Shown piece after piece: positions 35,438 through 43,963 of a DNA stretch of 64,000 bases. Both the position numbers and the translations under genes were made by a program. Source of the stretch: Angustibacter luteus (GTDB lineage: Bacteria > Actinomycetota > Actinomycetes > Actinomycetales > Angustibacteraceae); NCBI RefSeq assembly GCF_039541115.1, contig NZ_BAABFP010000004.1, forward strand, positions 112,005 through 176,004, written 5' to 3'. Every line of letters begins with the position of its first letter. Positions within the stretch are counted from its first letter, which is position 1. The notes under the pieces are model-generated. The model was not told where the DNA came from. It saw nothing but the letters and a program-made list of their open reading frames with translations, and ran no database searches.

Positions 35438-35827
35438 ATGCGCTTCGTGATCAACGTCCTCGTCTGCTCCGTCGCGATCTGGCTGACGGACCTCCTCTTC
35501 GACGGCATCGTGGTGACCGGCACCAAGGACACCACCGCCAACAAGCTGCTGGCCTACCTGGTGATCGGCGCGATCATCGCCCTGGTCAACACGTTCATCA
35601 AGCCGTTCGTCAAGCTGATCGCCCTACCGTTCGTGATCCTCACGCTCGGCCTGCTGACCCTGATCATCAACGCCGCGCTCCTCGAGCTGGTGGCGTGGCT
35701 GTCGAAGGCGACGCCGCTGGAGCTGCACATCGACGAGTTCTGGTGGACGGCGATCTGGGCCGCACTGATCCTGACGATCGTGCAGATGATCCTGAACGCG
35801 ATCCTGCCCGACGACGTCAAGGCCTAG
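35438..35827 (+). CDS. Phage holin family 4-like (PF04020-type) membrane protein
   Basis: A 129-residue protein with four predicted membrane helices and the family pattern LLAYLVIGAIIALVNTFIKP followed by VKLIALPFVILTLGLLTLII. Despite the family name, such proteins are common chromosomal membrane proteins in bacteria with no phage link, and no phage genes are near. The function is unknown. CAGGAT lies six bases before the ATG and may be a weak -10 for a leaderless transcript. It converges on paaN with three bases between the stops. Confidence 0.85.
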   Translation: MRFVINVLVCSVAIWLTDLLFDGIVVTGTKDTTANKLLAYLVIGAIIALVNTFIKPFVKLIALPFVILTLGLLTLIINAALLELVAWLSKATPLELHIDEFWWTAIWAALILTIVQMILNAILPDDVKA

Positions 35828-35830
35828 CGC

Positions 35831-37603
35831 TCAGGTGTGGCGGCGGCTGGTGACGACGCGGAACCGGCTGGCCACGAAGGCACCGTCGGTGTACGCGGCG
35901 TTGGCGGCCGGGTTCGCGCCGGTGCCGTGGAAGTCGCTGAACGCCGCGGTCTGGTTCACGAACACCTGACCGTTCAGGTTCTCGCTGAGCGCGACCCCGG
36001 CGTCCGCCGCGGCGTCCCGCGCGTCGTCCAGCACCTGCTCGGACGTCGAGTAGACCGCCGCGGTCATCGCGCCGTGCTCGCGCACGGTGTCCCGGAACGT
36101 GGCCAGCGACTGCTCGGTCGAGTCCGTCGCCACCAGGAAGGCCACCGGGCCGAAGCACTCCTGCGAGTACGTCGACTCCGCAGTCACGTCGAGGGCGACC
36201 AGGCCCGGCGTCCGGACGACGGCGTCGGGGTAGCGCGGGTGCGCGACCTGACGCGAGTCGACCACGACCCGGCCACCCGCGGACGACGCGAGCGCGGCCA
36301 GCCCGGCGGCACGCTCGCGCACGCCGTCGTTCACGGTGGCACCCAACAGCTCCACGGCCTTGGCGTCGTCGCCGGTCAGCCGGCCGATCGCGGCAGCCAG
36401 CTTCTCGCCGAGCTCGTCGAAGGACACGTGCCCCTCGTCGGTGTCGACGCCAGCCCTTGGCACGTAGACGTTCTGCGGCGTCGTGCACATCTGGCCGCTG
36501 TAGAGCGTGAACGAGAAGGCGAGGTTGCCCAGCGCACCGCGCAGGTCCGGGATCGAGTCGATCACCACGGTGTTGACGCCGGCCTTCTCGGTGTAGACGG
36601 CCTTGCCCGCGGCGCCGGCCTCGCGCTCCAGCCAGTTCCCGAACGTCGGGCCGCCCGTGTAGTCGATGACCTTGACGGCCGGGTGCAGCGCGAGCGTCTT
36701 GGCCAGCCCCTCGCCGTCCGCCTCGGGTGCGAGCGTGACCAGGTCGGGGTCGAAACCGGCGGCCCGCAAGGCCTCCCGGATCGCCGCGACGCTGATCGCC
36801 AGGGGCAGCACCGCGCGCGGGTGCGGCTTGACCACGACGGCGTTGCCGGTGGCCAGCGAGGCGAACAGGCCCGGGTAGGAGTTCCAGGTCGGGAACGTGT
36901 TGCAGCCGATCACCAGCGCGACCCCGCGCGGGACGACCCGGTAGTCCTTGGTCATCCGCACGGGCTCGCCCTTGGCGGGCTTCTCCCACACCACGGACGA
37001 CGGCACCCGGCGCTGCTCGAACAGCGCGTAGGCGATGGCCTCGAGCGCGCGGTCCTGCGCGTGCGGCCCGGCGGCCTGGAACGACATCACGAACGGCTGG
37101 CCGCTGGTGTGCATCACGGCGTGCGCCATCTCGAAGGAGCGCGCGTGGATCCGGTCCACCGCGTCGACGCAGACGGCGGCGCGCACCTCGGCGCCCGCGT
37201 CCCGCCAGGCCGGGATCGCGTGCTGCGCCGCCGCCATCAGGCCCTCGACGTCCTGGTGCGGGTAGGTGATCCGCAGCGTGGGGCCGTACGGCGAGACCTC
37301 GTCGCCCACCCGTCCGTCGGTGGCCGGCTGGTCGTCGAGCTCGGCGAAGTCGCGGGTCAGGTGGCCCTCGAACGCCTGCTCACCGGCCTCGGCCGCGCCC
37401 TCGCCGTACACCCGCGGTGACGGCGACTCGGGATAGCGGGACAGGTACCCCCGGCTGGTGACCGCTGCGAGGGCCTCGTCGAGCGCCTCGCGGTGCTTGG
37501 CGACCAGCTCGCGGGCGGCCGGCGGGGCTGCCTCCGGCACCGGGTGGGGGTGGGGCAGGACGGCCTCGTGGGCGTAGGTTCCTGCGTGCGGCTCTGCACT
37601 CAT
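35831..37603 (-). CDS. paaN: Phenylacetic acid degradation protein PaaN (aldehyde dehydrogenase family)
   Basis: A 590-residue aldehyde dehydrogenase-like protein of the actinobacterial PaaN type. The catalytic Cys is in SGQMCTTPQNVYVPRAG; cofactor and structural motifs include NTFPTWNSYPGLF and KPHPRAVLPLA, and the C-terminal SENLNGQVFVNQTAAFSDF is characteristic. In the phenylacetyl-CoA pathway this family acts on the ring-opened semialdehyde. Unlike E. coli PaaZ it lacks a fused MaoC-type hydratase domain. The ATG is chosen at the divergent junction with paaH (54 bases apart), where the two promoters must be compact. Confidence 0.9.
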   Translation of the reverse strand: MSAEPHAGTYAHEAVLPHPHPVPEAAPPAARELVAKHREALDEALAAVTSRGYLSRYPESPSPRVYGEGAAEAGEQAFEGHLTRDFAELDDQPATDGRVGDEVSPYGPTLRITYPHQDVEGLMAAAQHAIPAWRDAGAEVRAAVCVDAVDRIHARSFEMAHAVMHTSGQPFVMSFQAAGPHAQDRALEAIAYALFEQRRVPSSVVWEKPAKGEPVRMTKDYRVVPRGVALVIGCNTFPTWNSYPGLFASLATGNAVVVKPHPRAVLPLAISVAAIREALRAAGFDPDLVTLAPEADGEGLAKTLALHPAVKVIDYTGGPTFGNWLEREAGAAGKAVYTEKAGVNTVVIDSIPDLRGALGNLAFSFTLYSGQMCTTPQNVYVPRAGVDTDEGHVSFDELGEKLAAAIGRLTGDDAKAVELLGATVNDGVRERAAGLAALASSAGGRVVVDSRQVAHPRYPDAVVRTPGLVALDVTAESTYSQECFGPVAFLVATDSTEQSLATFRDTVREHGAMTAAVYSTSEQVLDDARDAAADAGVALSENLNGQVFVNQTAAFSDFHGTGANPAANAAYTDGAFVASRFRVVTSRRHT

Positions 37604-37657
37604 GCGTTCGACCCTAGCCGCCCCGCTCGTCCCCGTTCGCACCGAGGAGGACCCCGA

Positions 37658-39253
37658 GTGACGCTCGTCCAGCCCGACTCCCCCATCGCCGTGGTCGGCG
37701 CCGGCACGATGGGCGCGGGGATCGCACTCGTCGCCGCGCAGGCCGGCCACCCGGTGCGGCTGCTGGACGTGCGCGACGGCGCTGCGGCGGCCGCGGTGGA
37801 CGGGCTGCGGAGCAAGCTGGACGGCCTCGCGGCCAAGGGCCGGCTGGACGCCGACGAGGCGGCGGCCGCCGCGTCCCGGCTCTCGGTGGCCGGGTCCGTG
37901 GCCGACCTGGGCGCGTGTGCGGTGGTGATCGAGGCGGTGGCCGAGCGGCTCGACGTCAAGCAGGCCCTCTTCGCGGACGTCGAGGCCGTGGTGACCGCCG
38001 ACGCGCTGCTCGCCACCAACACCTCGTCGCTGTCGGTGACGGCGATCGCGGCACCGTTGGCGCACCCCGGGCGGGTGGTCGGCCTGCACTTCTTCAACCC
38101 GGCCGACCGGATGCGGCTGGTGGAGGTGGTCCGCGGCGACGCCACCGACCCGGCCGTGGTCGAGGCGGCCGTCGACCTGGCCCGCGCCTGGGGCAAGACC
38201 CCGGTGGTCTGCACGTCGACCCCGGGCTTCATCGTGAACCGGGTGGCCAGGCCGTACTACGGCGAGGCCCAGCGCATGGTCGAGGAGGGGGTGGCCGACC
38301 CGGCGACCATCGACGCCGTGCTGCGCGAGGCCGGCGGCTTCCCGCTCGGGCCCTTCGAGCTCACCGACCTGGTCGGCCAGGACGTCAACCTGGCCGTCTC
38401 GACGTCGGTCTGGCAGCAGACGTTCGGCGACCCGCGCTACGCCCCGACCGTCTTCCAGCAGCGCCTGGTGGACGCCGGGCGGCTGGGCCGCAAGAGCGGG
38501 CGCGGCGTCTTCACCTACGGGGACGGCGGCACGGCCACGGACGCGACGCCGTCCACCGAGCCGCCGCGGCCGGCTCCGGACCGCGTGGTGCTGCGGCACG
38601 ACGAGGACGGCGACGGCTTCCCGGTGATGGGCGAGCTGCTGCGCCGGATCGAGGCGGGTGGCGTGAGCATCGAGCGGATCCTGCTGGACGAGGAGGACCT
38701 GGTCGACGACGACGTCCCCGGGATCGAGCTGCCCGGTGGCGCGCTGCTGCGCGAGGCGGGCGGCGAGCTGGCGTCGGAGAGCTGGACCCAGGACGCCTCC
38801 GGCGCGGTGCTGCTGGACTGGGCGCACGACGCGGCGACCTGCACCCGGGTCTCGCTGTCGGCGTCGGCGGACTGCCCGGACGAGTCGCTGCGGGCCGCGG
38901 TCGGGCTCTGCCAGGCGGCCGGCGTCCAGGTCAGCGTGGTCGGCGAGAGTCCCGGCGGCGTGGTGGCGCGCACGGTCTGCATGCTCGTCAACGAGGCCGT
39001 CGAGCTCGTCACCCGCGGCGAGGCCTCGGCGGAGGACGTCGACGTCGCGATGATCCTCGGCACTGGTTACCCCTCCGGCCCGCTGCAGTGGGGTGACCGG
39101 CTGGAGGCCGCCGGGGTCGACGTCGAGATCATGCTGCGCGAGCTGCACAGCACCTTCCCCAGCGGTCGCTACCGGCCGAGCCCGGCGTTCCTGCGGATGT
39201 CGCGGGCGGGTGCCCGGTTGCGCGACGTGCAGGCGGGCGGCCGGCGTGGCTGA
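37658..39253 (+). CDS. paaH: 3-hydroxyacyl-CoA dehydrogenase PaaH
   Basis: A 531-residue NAD-dependent enzyme. The Rossmann motif GAGTMGAGIA is at the N-terminus, and the domain end is marked by HFFNPADRMRLVEVV. The first C-terminal 3HCDH domain ends KSGRGVFTY, and a second covers the last 100 residues (GYPSGPLQWGDRLEAAGV). The two-domain architecture matches PaaH, which oxidises 3-hydroxyadipyl-CoA to 3-oxoadipyl-CoA. The GTG at 37658 is preceded by GAGGAGG. Its stop lies inside the next gene by eight bases, making paaH-paaI-paaK a tight operon. Confidence 0.9.
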   Translation: MTLVQPDSPIAVVGAGTMGAGIALVAAQAGHPVRLLDVRDGAAAAAVDGLRSKLDGLAAKGRLDADEAAAAASRLSVAGSVADLGACAVVIEAVAERLDVKQALFADVEAVVTADALLATNTSSLSVTAIAAPLAHPGRVVGLHFFNPADRMRLVEVVRGDATDPAVVEAAVDLARAWGKTPVVCTSTPGFIVNRVARPYYGEAQRMVEEGVADPATIDAVLREAGGFPLGPFELTDLVGQDVNLAVSTSVWQQTFGDPRYAPTVFQQRLVDAGRLGRKSGRGVFTYGDGGTATDATPSTEPPRPAPDRVVLRHDEDGDGFPVMGELLRRIEAGGVSIERILLDEEDLVDDDVPGIELPGGALLREAGGELASESWTQDASGAVLLDWAHDAATCTRVSLSASADCPDESLRAAVGLCQAAGVQVSVVGESPGGVVARTVCMLVNEAVELVTRGEASAEDVDVAMILGTGYPSGPLQWGDRLEAAGVDVEIMLRELHSTFPSGRYRPSPAFLRMSRAGARLRDVQAGGRRG

Positions 39254-39740
39254 GCCAGGGCCGCGGCCGGACGTCGACGACCTCGACGGCCTGGACGACC
39301 TGGCCCGCCGCAGCGCGGACGCGATGCTCGGTGACGACCTGGCCAGCGCCGGGCTGGGCATGACGCTGCTGGACGTCGGCCCTGGTCGCGCCCGGCTGCG
39401 GATGCCGGTCCGCGACGACATGGTCAACGGCCACGCCATCGTGCACGGGGGTCTGGTGTTCACGCTGGCGGACAGCGCGTTCGCGGTCGCCTGCAACAGC
39501 CACGGCGTGGTGACCGTGGCGGCCGGCGCCGACATCACGTTCACCGCACCGGGGCGGCTGGGCGACGTGCTGCTGGCCGAGGCCCGCGAGACGGACGTGT
39601 TCGGGCGCAGCGGCGTGACCGACGTCCGGGTGACCCGCGAGTCCGACGGCGCGCTCATCGCGGTGTTCCGCGGACGCTCGCGATCACTTGGACGCCCGAT
39701 TCCTGGTGTGGCACAAGGGGTTCAACAGGAGGGCTCATGA
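39246..39740 (+). CDS. paaI: Hotdog-fold thioesterase PaaI
   Basis: A 164-residue hotdog thioesterase. The motif VNGHAIVHGGLVFTLADSAF carries the conserved Asn, His-Gly-Gly and Asp of PaaI enzymes, and GADITFTAPGRLGD is typical of the fold. PaaI clears dead-end acyl-CoA esters to release CoA during phenylacetate catabolism. GTG 39246 overlaps the end of paaH by eight bases, and its stop overlaps the paaK ATG. The longer upstream frame is paaH shadow. Confidence 0.88.
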   Translation: MAEPGPRPDVDDLDGLDDLARRSADAMLGDDLASAGLGMTLLDVGPGRARLRMPVRDDMVNGHAIVHGGLVFTLADSAFAVACNSHGVVTVAAGADITFTAPGRLGDVLLAEARETDVFGRSGVTDVRVTRESDGALIAVFRGRSRSLGRPIPGVAQGVQQEGS

Positions 39741-41050
39741 TGCTGCCGGTGATCGACGAACGGCCCGACCTGTTCGACGTGGCCGAGACCTGGTCGCTCG
39801 ACGAGCTCCGCGAGCACCAGCTGCACCGGCTCCGCTGGTCGCTCGCGCACGCCTACGAGCACGTGCCGCACTACCGGAACGCCTTTGACGCCAAGGGTTT
39901 CCACCCGCAGGACCTGACGTCACTCGCCGACCTGCGGCACGCGCCGTTCACCGCCAAGGCGGACCTGCGGGCGAACTACCCGTTCGGGATGTTCGCGGTG
40001 CCGCGCGAGCAGGTGAGCCGGGTGCACGCGTCGTCCGGCACGACCGGCCGCCCGACCGTGGTCGGGTACACGGCCGAGGACCTGCGCACCTGGGCTCGGC
40101 TGATGGCCCGCTCGATCCGCGCCGCCGGCGGGCGGCCCGGGGACGTCGTGCACGTCGCCTACGGGTACGGGCTGTTCACCGGTGGGCTGGGCGCGCACTA
40201 CGGGGCCGAGGCGCTGGGCTGCACCGTGGTCCCGATCAGCGGCGGGATGACCGAGCGCCAGGTGCAGCTGATCGGCGACTTCGCACCGCGGGTGATCATG
40301 GTGACGCCGTCGTACTTCCTGTCCGTGCTGGACGAGATGGAGCGGGCCGGCGTCGACCCGGCCGCGTCGTCCCTGCAGGTGGGCATCTTCGGTGCGGAGC
40401 CGTGGACCGACGCGATGCGCCGCGAGATCGAGGAGCGCGCCGGCATGCACGCCGTGGACATCTACGGGCTGTCCGAGGTGATGGGCCCGGGGGTCGCGCA
40501 GGAGTGCGTGCAGACCAAGGACGGGCTGCACATCTGGGAGGACCACTTCTACCCCGAGATCGTCGACCCGCTGACCGACGAGCCGGTGCCGGACGGCGAG
40601 ATGGGCGAGCTGGTCTTCACCTCGCTCAGCAAGCAGGCCATGCCGGTCGTGCGGTACCGCACCCGCGACCTCACCCGGTTGCTGCCCGGCACTGCCCGGC
40701 CAGGGATGCGCCGGATGCAGAAGGTCACCGGCCGCACCGACGACATGATGATCGTGCGCGGGGTCAACGTCTTCCCGACCCAGGTCGAGGAGGTCGTGCT
40801 CGCGACGTCCGGCCTGACCCCGTACTTCCAGTGCGTGCTGACCCGCCCCGACCGCCTGGACGAGCTGACCGTGCTCGTCGAGGCGGCGGACGGAGTCGGC
40901 ACCGACCAGCGCGCCGCGCTGGCCCGGCACGTGGGCCAGCAGATCAAGGACCGGATCGGCGTCACCGCGGCGGTCGAGGTCGTCGAGCCCGGGGGTGTCG
41001 AGCGCAGCATCGGCAAGGCCCGGCGGATCGTCGACCGCCGCCCGCACTGA
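39737..41050 (+). CDS. paaK: Phenylacetate-CoA ligase
   Basis: A 437-residue adenylate-forming ligase. The P-loop-like motif is SSGTTGRPTVVGYT, with YGLSEVMGPGV and YRTRDLTRL further on, and KVTGRTDDMMIVRGVNVFPTQ closes the N-terminal domain. The catalytic Lys of the C-terminal domain is probably in SIGKARRI. It activates phenylacetate to phenylacetyl-CoA, the first step of the pathway. The ATG overlaps the paaI stop (ATGA). The ring-oxidising paaABCDE and the paaG/paaJ genes are not in this window. Confidence 0.93.
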   Translation: MMLPVIDERPDLFDVAETWSLDELREHQLHRLRWSLAHAYEHVPHYRNAFDAKGFHPQDLTSLADLRHAPFTAKADLRANYPFGMFAVPREQVSRVHASSGTTGRPTVVGYTAEDLRTWARLMARSIRAAGGRPGDVVHVAYGYGLFTGGLGAHYGAEALGCTVVPISGGMTERQVQLIGDFAPRVIMVTPSYFLSVLDEMERAGVDPAASSLQVGIFGAEPWTDAMRREIEERAGMHAVDIYGLSEVMGPGVAQECVQTKDGLHIWEDHFYPEIVDPLTDEPVPDGEMGELVFTSLSKQAMPVVRYRTRDLTRLLPGTARPGMRRMQKVTGRTDDMMIVRGVNVFPTQVEEVVLATSGLTPYFQCVLTRPDRLDELTVLVEAADGVGTDQRAALARHVGQQIKDRIGVTAAVEVVEPGGVERSIGKARRIVDRRPH

Positions 41051-41095
41051 CCCCCCTGCGGTCGGTGCGGGCCGCCGGCCGGCAGCGGTGCGAGG

Positions 41096-41893
41096 TCAGC
41101 CGGGGATCTGCCGCTGGTCGAGCGCCCGCTCGATCAGGTGCAGGCCCTGCAGCCCGGGCAGCGAGTCGATCTTCTGGTCGATCTTGCGCGCCTCGGCCCG
41201 GCCGTCCGCGCCGCCCATCAGGTAGCTGAGCATGAACACCACCTCGTCCTCCGGCATCACGCCCGAGCCGACCGGGTTCCACGCCTTGTCCAGCGCGAAC
41301 CGGGTGATCCGCTGGGCCTTGCGACTGCGCGCCAGCCGCTCGCGCGCCTGGCTGTTGTAGAACGCGACGTGCCGGGTCTCCTGCTTGATGATCCGGGCCA
41401 GCAGCTCGGTCAGCACGGGGTGGTCCTCGTTGCGGGTCAGCGCCACGTAGCCGGCGTGGGTGGACCACTCGTTGATCGCCCCCCAGGTCATGTGGGTGGC
41501 GATGAAGTCCTCGCCGATCAGGTTGGCCAGCAGCAGCTGCTTGATCGGTCCGGTCTTGTTCTTCAGGCCCTGCCGCTCGCGCACCCCGCGCAGGTGGGCG
41601 TTGCCGGTGGCGATGCCGTGCGCCGCGAGGACCTCGGCCAGCACCTCGCCGTGCCAGTACTCCTCGTAGTTCCACATGGTCAGGAACGTGGTGATGTCAG
41701 GGTCGTTGTGCGACGGCGTCACCAGCAGGTCGCGCAGGTAGCAGACGGTGTACGACTCGACGTCGCTCATGTACCGCAGGCAGCGCAACGCCCCCGGGGA
41801 CAGCGGTCGGTCGGCGAAGGCGGCGTGCAGGTCCAGGTCGTCCCACTGCACGGGGGCGGCCGTCCTGGCGTAGTGATCGATGGCGAAGCTCAT
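41096..41893 (-). CDS. Ferritin-like di-iron protein (acyl-ACP desaturase type)
   Basis: A 265-residue helical protein with the di-iron ligand pattern of soluble acyl-ACP desaturases: Glu46, Glu78-x-x-His81 (EEYWHGE), Glu142 and Glu172-x-x-His175 (KQETRHVAFYN). It could oxidise acyl chains or another substrate using O2. The start is uncertain: ATG 41893 and ATG 41902 are both in frame and neither has a strong ribosome site. It converges with paaK (45 bases between stops) and is divergent from the phosphatase gene. No ferredoxin partner is adjacent. Confidence 0.75.
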   Translation of the reverse strand: MSFAIDHYARTAAPVQWDDLDLHAAFADRPLSPGALRCLRYMSDVESYTVCYLRDLLVTPSHNDPDITTFLTMWNYEEYWHGEVLAEVLAAHGIATGNAHLRGVRERQGLKNKTGPIKQLLLANLIGEDFIATHMTWGAINEWSTHAGYVALTRNEDHPVLTELLARIIKQETRHVAFYNSQARERLARSRKAQRITRFALDKAWNPVGSGVMPEDEVVFMLSYLMGGADGRAEARKIDQKIDSLPGLQGLHLIERALDQRQIPG

Positions 41894-41948
41894 GATCACC
41901 ATTCGGTGCCCCGCCCCCGGTGGATTGGTCGTCGGCGATGATCGTGCT

Positions 41949-42422
41949 GTGACGACCCCCACTCGCATCTGCTTCGTCTGCTCAGGCAACATCTGCCGCT
42001 CCCCCATGGCCGAGGTGATCACCCAGAGCCTGCTGGACGACGCCGGCCGCACCGACGTCCACGTGTCCAGTGCCGGCACGGGCGGGTGGCACGAGGGGCA
42101 GGGCGCCAACCCACCCGCCGTCCGGGCGCTGGCGGACGCCGGGTACGACGGTTCCGCGCACGTGGCGCACGAGTTCGACCCGGCCTGGTTCGACGAGCTC
42201 GACCTGGTCGTCGCCCTGGACCGCGGGCACGAACGCGCGCTGCGCTCCTGGGCGCGCACCGCGGCCGAGCGCGACCGCGTCGTCCTCCTGCGGTCCTTCG
42301 ACCCGGCCGCCGACGGCGACGAGGTGGCCGACCCGTACGGCGGCAGCGCTCAGGTGTTCGCCGACTGCCTCGTCGAGATCGAGGCCGCCTGCCGTGGCCT
42401 GGTCGCCTCGCTGGAGCGGTGA
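41949..42422 (+). CDS. Low-molecular-weight protein-tyrosine phosphatase
   Basis: A 157-residue LMW phosphatase. The P-loop is CSGNICRS with nucleophile Cys11 and Arg17, and the general acid is the Asp of DPYGGS (usually DPYY/DPFG). Members dephosphorylate tyrosine and can act in signalling or polysaccharide export. GTG 41949 was selected because the first strand (TRICFVCSGNICRSP) starts right after it; the upstream extension overlaps the divergent gene. It ends 10 bases from the DUF4396 stop. ArsC-type arsenate reductase activity is possible for this fold, but the acid-loop motif favours the phosphatase. Confidence 0.87.
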   Translation: MTTPTRICFVCSGNICRSPMAEVITQSLLDDAGRTDVHVSSAGTGGWHEGQGANPPAVRALADAGYDGSAHVAHEFDPAWFDELDLVVALDRGHERALRSWARTAAERDRVVLLRSFDPAADGDEVADPYGGSAQVFADCLVEIEAACRGLVASLER

Positions 42423-42432
42423 CCGCCCGGGG

Positions 42433-42897
42433 CTAGTGCATCGAGTGGACGACGGCGTGGCCCTTGCCGCGCCCGATCATCCACTTGTTCACGGGGGTGG
42501 TGACGGCGAACGCGATCACGAGCGAGCCCGCGAGCGTCACCCAGAACAGCATCGAGGTCAGACCGGCGTCCATCGCGCCCGGGACGGCCACGACGAACCC
42601 GTTGTCGACGAGTTCCATCACGGCGATCGAGACGGTGTCGGCCGCGAGCGCCACGCGGATCGCGGACCGCACATCCAGACCCGAACGCAGCACGCCGCGC
42701 AGGGTGAGCGCGTAGCCGAAGGCGAAGGCCAGCGCGATGGACAGCACGACGGTCGTCGCGTTGGGCAGGCCGAACGCCGTGCCGATCACCATGCCGAGCA
42801 CCTCGCCGATGGCGCAGCCGGTGAGGCAGTGCAGCGTCGCCTGGGCGGCCATGCTCCAGGTCGCGCCGTGGGCGTGGGTCTGCGTCGCGGGCTCCAT
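42433..42897 (-). CDS. DUF4396 membrane protein, likely copper-regulated
   Basis: A 154-residue protein with about four membrane helices and the DUF4396 pattern. A His-rich N-terminus (THAHGATWSMAAQATLHC) runs into LTGCAIGEVLGMVIGTA; the His/Cys residues near the first helix could bind metal. The function of DUF4396 is not established. ATG 42897 is preferred because a -10-like TATGTG lies 10 bases upstream, and an ATAC-N9-GTAT element (42911-42927) covers it as at csoR. An ATG at 42912 falls inside that element. The shared element suggests CsoR control and a role in copper handling (inference). Confidence 0.7.
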   Translation of the reverse strand: MEPATQTHAHGATWSMAAQATLHCLTGCAIGEVLGMVIGTAFGLPNATTVVLSIALAFAFGYALTLRGVLRSGLDVRSAIRVALAADTVSIAVMELVDNGFVVAVPGAMDAGLTSMLFWVTLAGSLVIAFAVTTPVNKWMIGRGKGHAVVHSMH

Positions 42898-42907
42898 GTC
42901 GGTGCAA

Positions 42908-42927
42908 CACATACCTCCGGGGGGTAT
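42908..42927 (-). promoter_or_regulatory. CsoR-like operator over the DUF4396 promoter
   Basis: The minus strand reads ATACCCCCCGGAGGTAT (42927-42911), whose final TAT begins TATGTG (42913-42908). The csoR promoter has a 17-base ATAC-N9-GTAT element in exactly the same position relative to its -10. The ends are symmetrical and the core is C/G-rich. Confidence 0.65.
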
Positions 42928-42966
42928 TCCGCACGACCTGTTGGCCGCACCGCGAGGGACGCTCGA

Positions 42967-42972
42967 TAGCGT
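42967..42972 (+). promoter_or_regulatory. Putative -10 element for the EamA gene at 42979
   Basis: TAGCGT is followed by six bases and GTG at 42979; a leaderless start is likely. It shares the 81-base intergenic region with the DUF4396 promoter. Confidence 0.5.
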
Positions 42973-42978
42973 CTCGGG

Positions 42979-43950
42979 GTGACGACCCACCGACGCTCGG
43001 CCGCCGTCGGCGTCGCGTTCGCGGTCGCCGCCGCGGTGCTGTTCTCGATCAACGCGACGGTCAGCAAGATCGTCCTGCAGCACGGCCTGTCCCCGGTCGA
43101 GCTGGTCTCGCTCCGCTCGGCGGGCGCGGCGGTCATCCTCATGGGCTACACCGCGATCACCCGGCCCGCCGCGCTGCGCGTGGGGCGGCGCGAGCTCGTC
43201 TTCCTCGCCGTCTACGGGATCTGCGGCATCGCCATGGTGCAGTGGCTGTACTTCGTGGCCATCGCCCGGATGCCCGTGGGCGTCGCGCTGCTGCTCGAGT
43301 ACACGGCTCCGCTGATGGTCGCCCTCTGGGTGCGTTTCGCCCGCGGCGAGCAGGTGCGCTCGCGGGTCTGGCTGGCCCTCGCGCTCTGCCTGTTCGGCCT
43401 GGCGCTGGTGGCCCAGGTCTGGGAGGGGCTGACCCTGGACGGCATCGGCGTGCTCGCCGCCCTGGGCGCCGCAGCGGCCCTGGCGACCTACTACCTGATG
43501 GGCGAGGCCGGCCTGGGCCAGCGCGACCCGGTCAGCCTGATGGGCTGGATCTTCACCTTCTCAGCGATCCTGTGGGCCGTCGTGAAGCCGTGGTGGACGT
43601 TCCCGTTCGAGGTGCTGGGTGACCAGGTCGACCTCCCCGGCGCACTGGACGGGCACACGGTGAGCGTGGGCGCGCTGTCCGCCTGGGTGGTCGTCCTCGG
43701 CACCGTCGCGGCGTTCGGCCTGGTCCTGCTCGCGGTGGGTCGGGTCGGCGCGGCCCGGGTCGGCATCCTCGGCATGATCGAGCCGGTCGGTTCAGCGCTG
43801 GTGGCCTGGTGGGTGCTCAGCGAGCAGCTGGCCCCCGTGCAGCTCGTCGGCGGGGCCGTCGTCCTGGCCGGCGTGGCGCTCGCCGAGACCGCCCGGCGGC
43901 GCACCGCCGACGCGCCGTCCGCACCGACCCCCGAGGGCGTCGTCCCCTAG
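42979..43950 (+). CDS. EamA/DMT-family transporter
   Basis: A 323-residue inner-membrane protein with ten predicted helices arranged as two EamA repeats. Typical segments are FSINATVSKIVLQHGLSPVE, EYTAPLMVALWVRFARGE and the second-repeat GMIEPVGSALVAWWVLSEQL. These drug/metabolite transporters usually export amino acids, nucleosides or small metabolites; the substrate cannot be read from sequence. The C-terminal 25 residues are hydrophilic. It converges with the dienelactone hydrolase gene, 13 bases separating the stops. Confidence 0.88.
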   Translation: MTTHRRSAAVGVAFAVAAAVLFSINATVSKIVLQHGLSPVELVSLRSAGAAVILMGYTAITRPAALRVGRRELVFLAVYGICGIAMVQWLYFVAIARMPVGVALLLEYTAPLMVALWVRFARGEQVRSRVWLALALCLFGLALVAQVWEGLTLDGIGVLAALGAAAALATYYLMGEAGLGQRDPVSLMGWIFTFSAILWAVVKPWWTFPFEVLGDQVDLPGALDGHTVSVGALSAWVVVLGTVAAFGLVLLAVGRVGAARVGILGMIEPVGSALVAWWVLSEQLAPVQLVGGAVVLAGVALAETARRRTADAPSAPTPEGVVP

Positions 43951-43963
43951 GTGGTCGAGGGCG

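Noticed and set aside
35438-35827. Holin-like gene as evidence of a prophage
   Set aside because: The family is common on chromosomes and no endolysin, integrase or structural phage genes are near.
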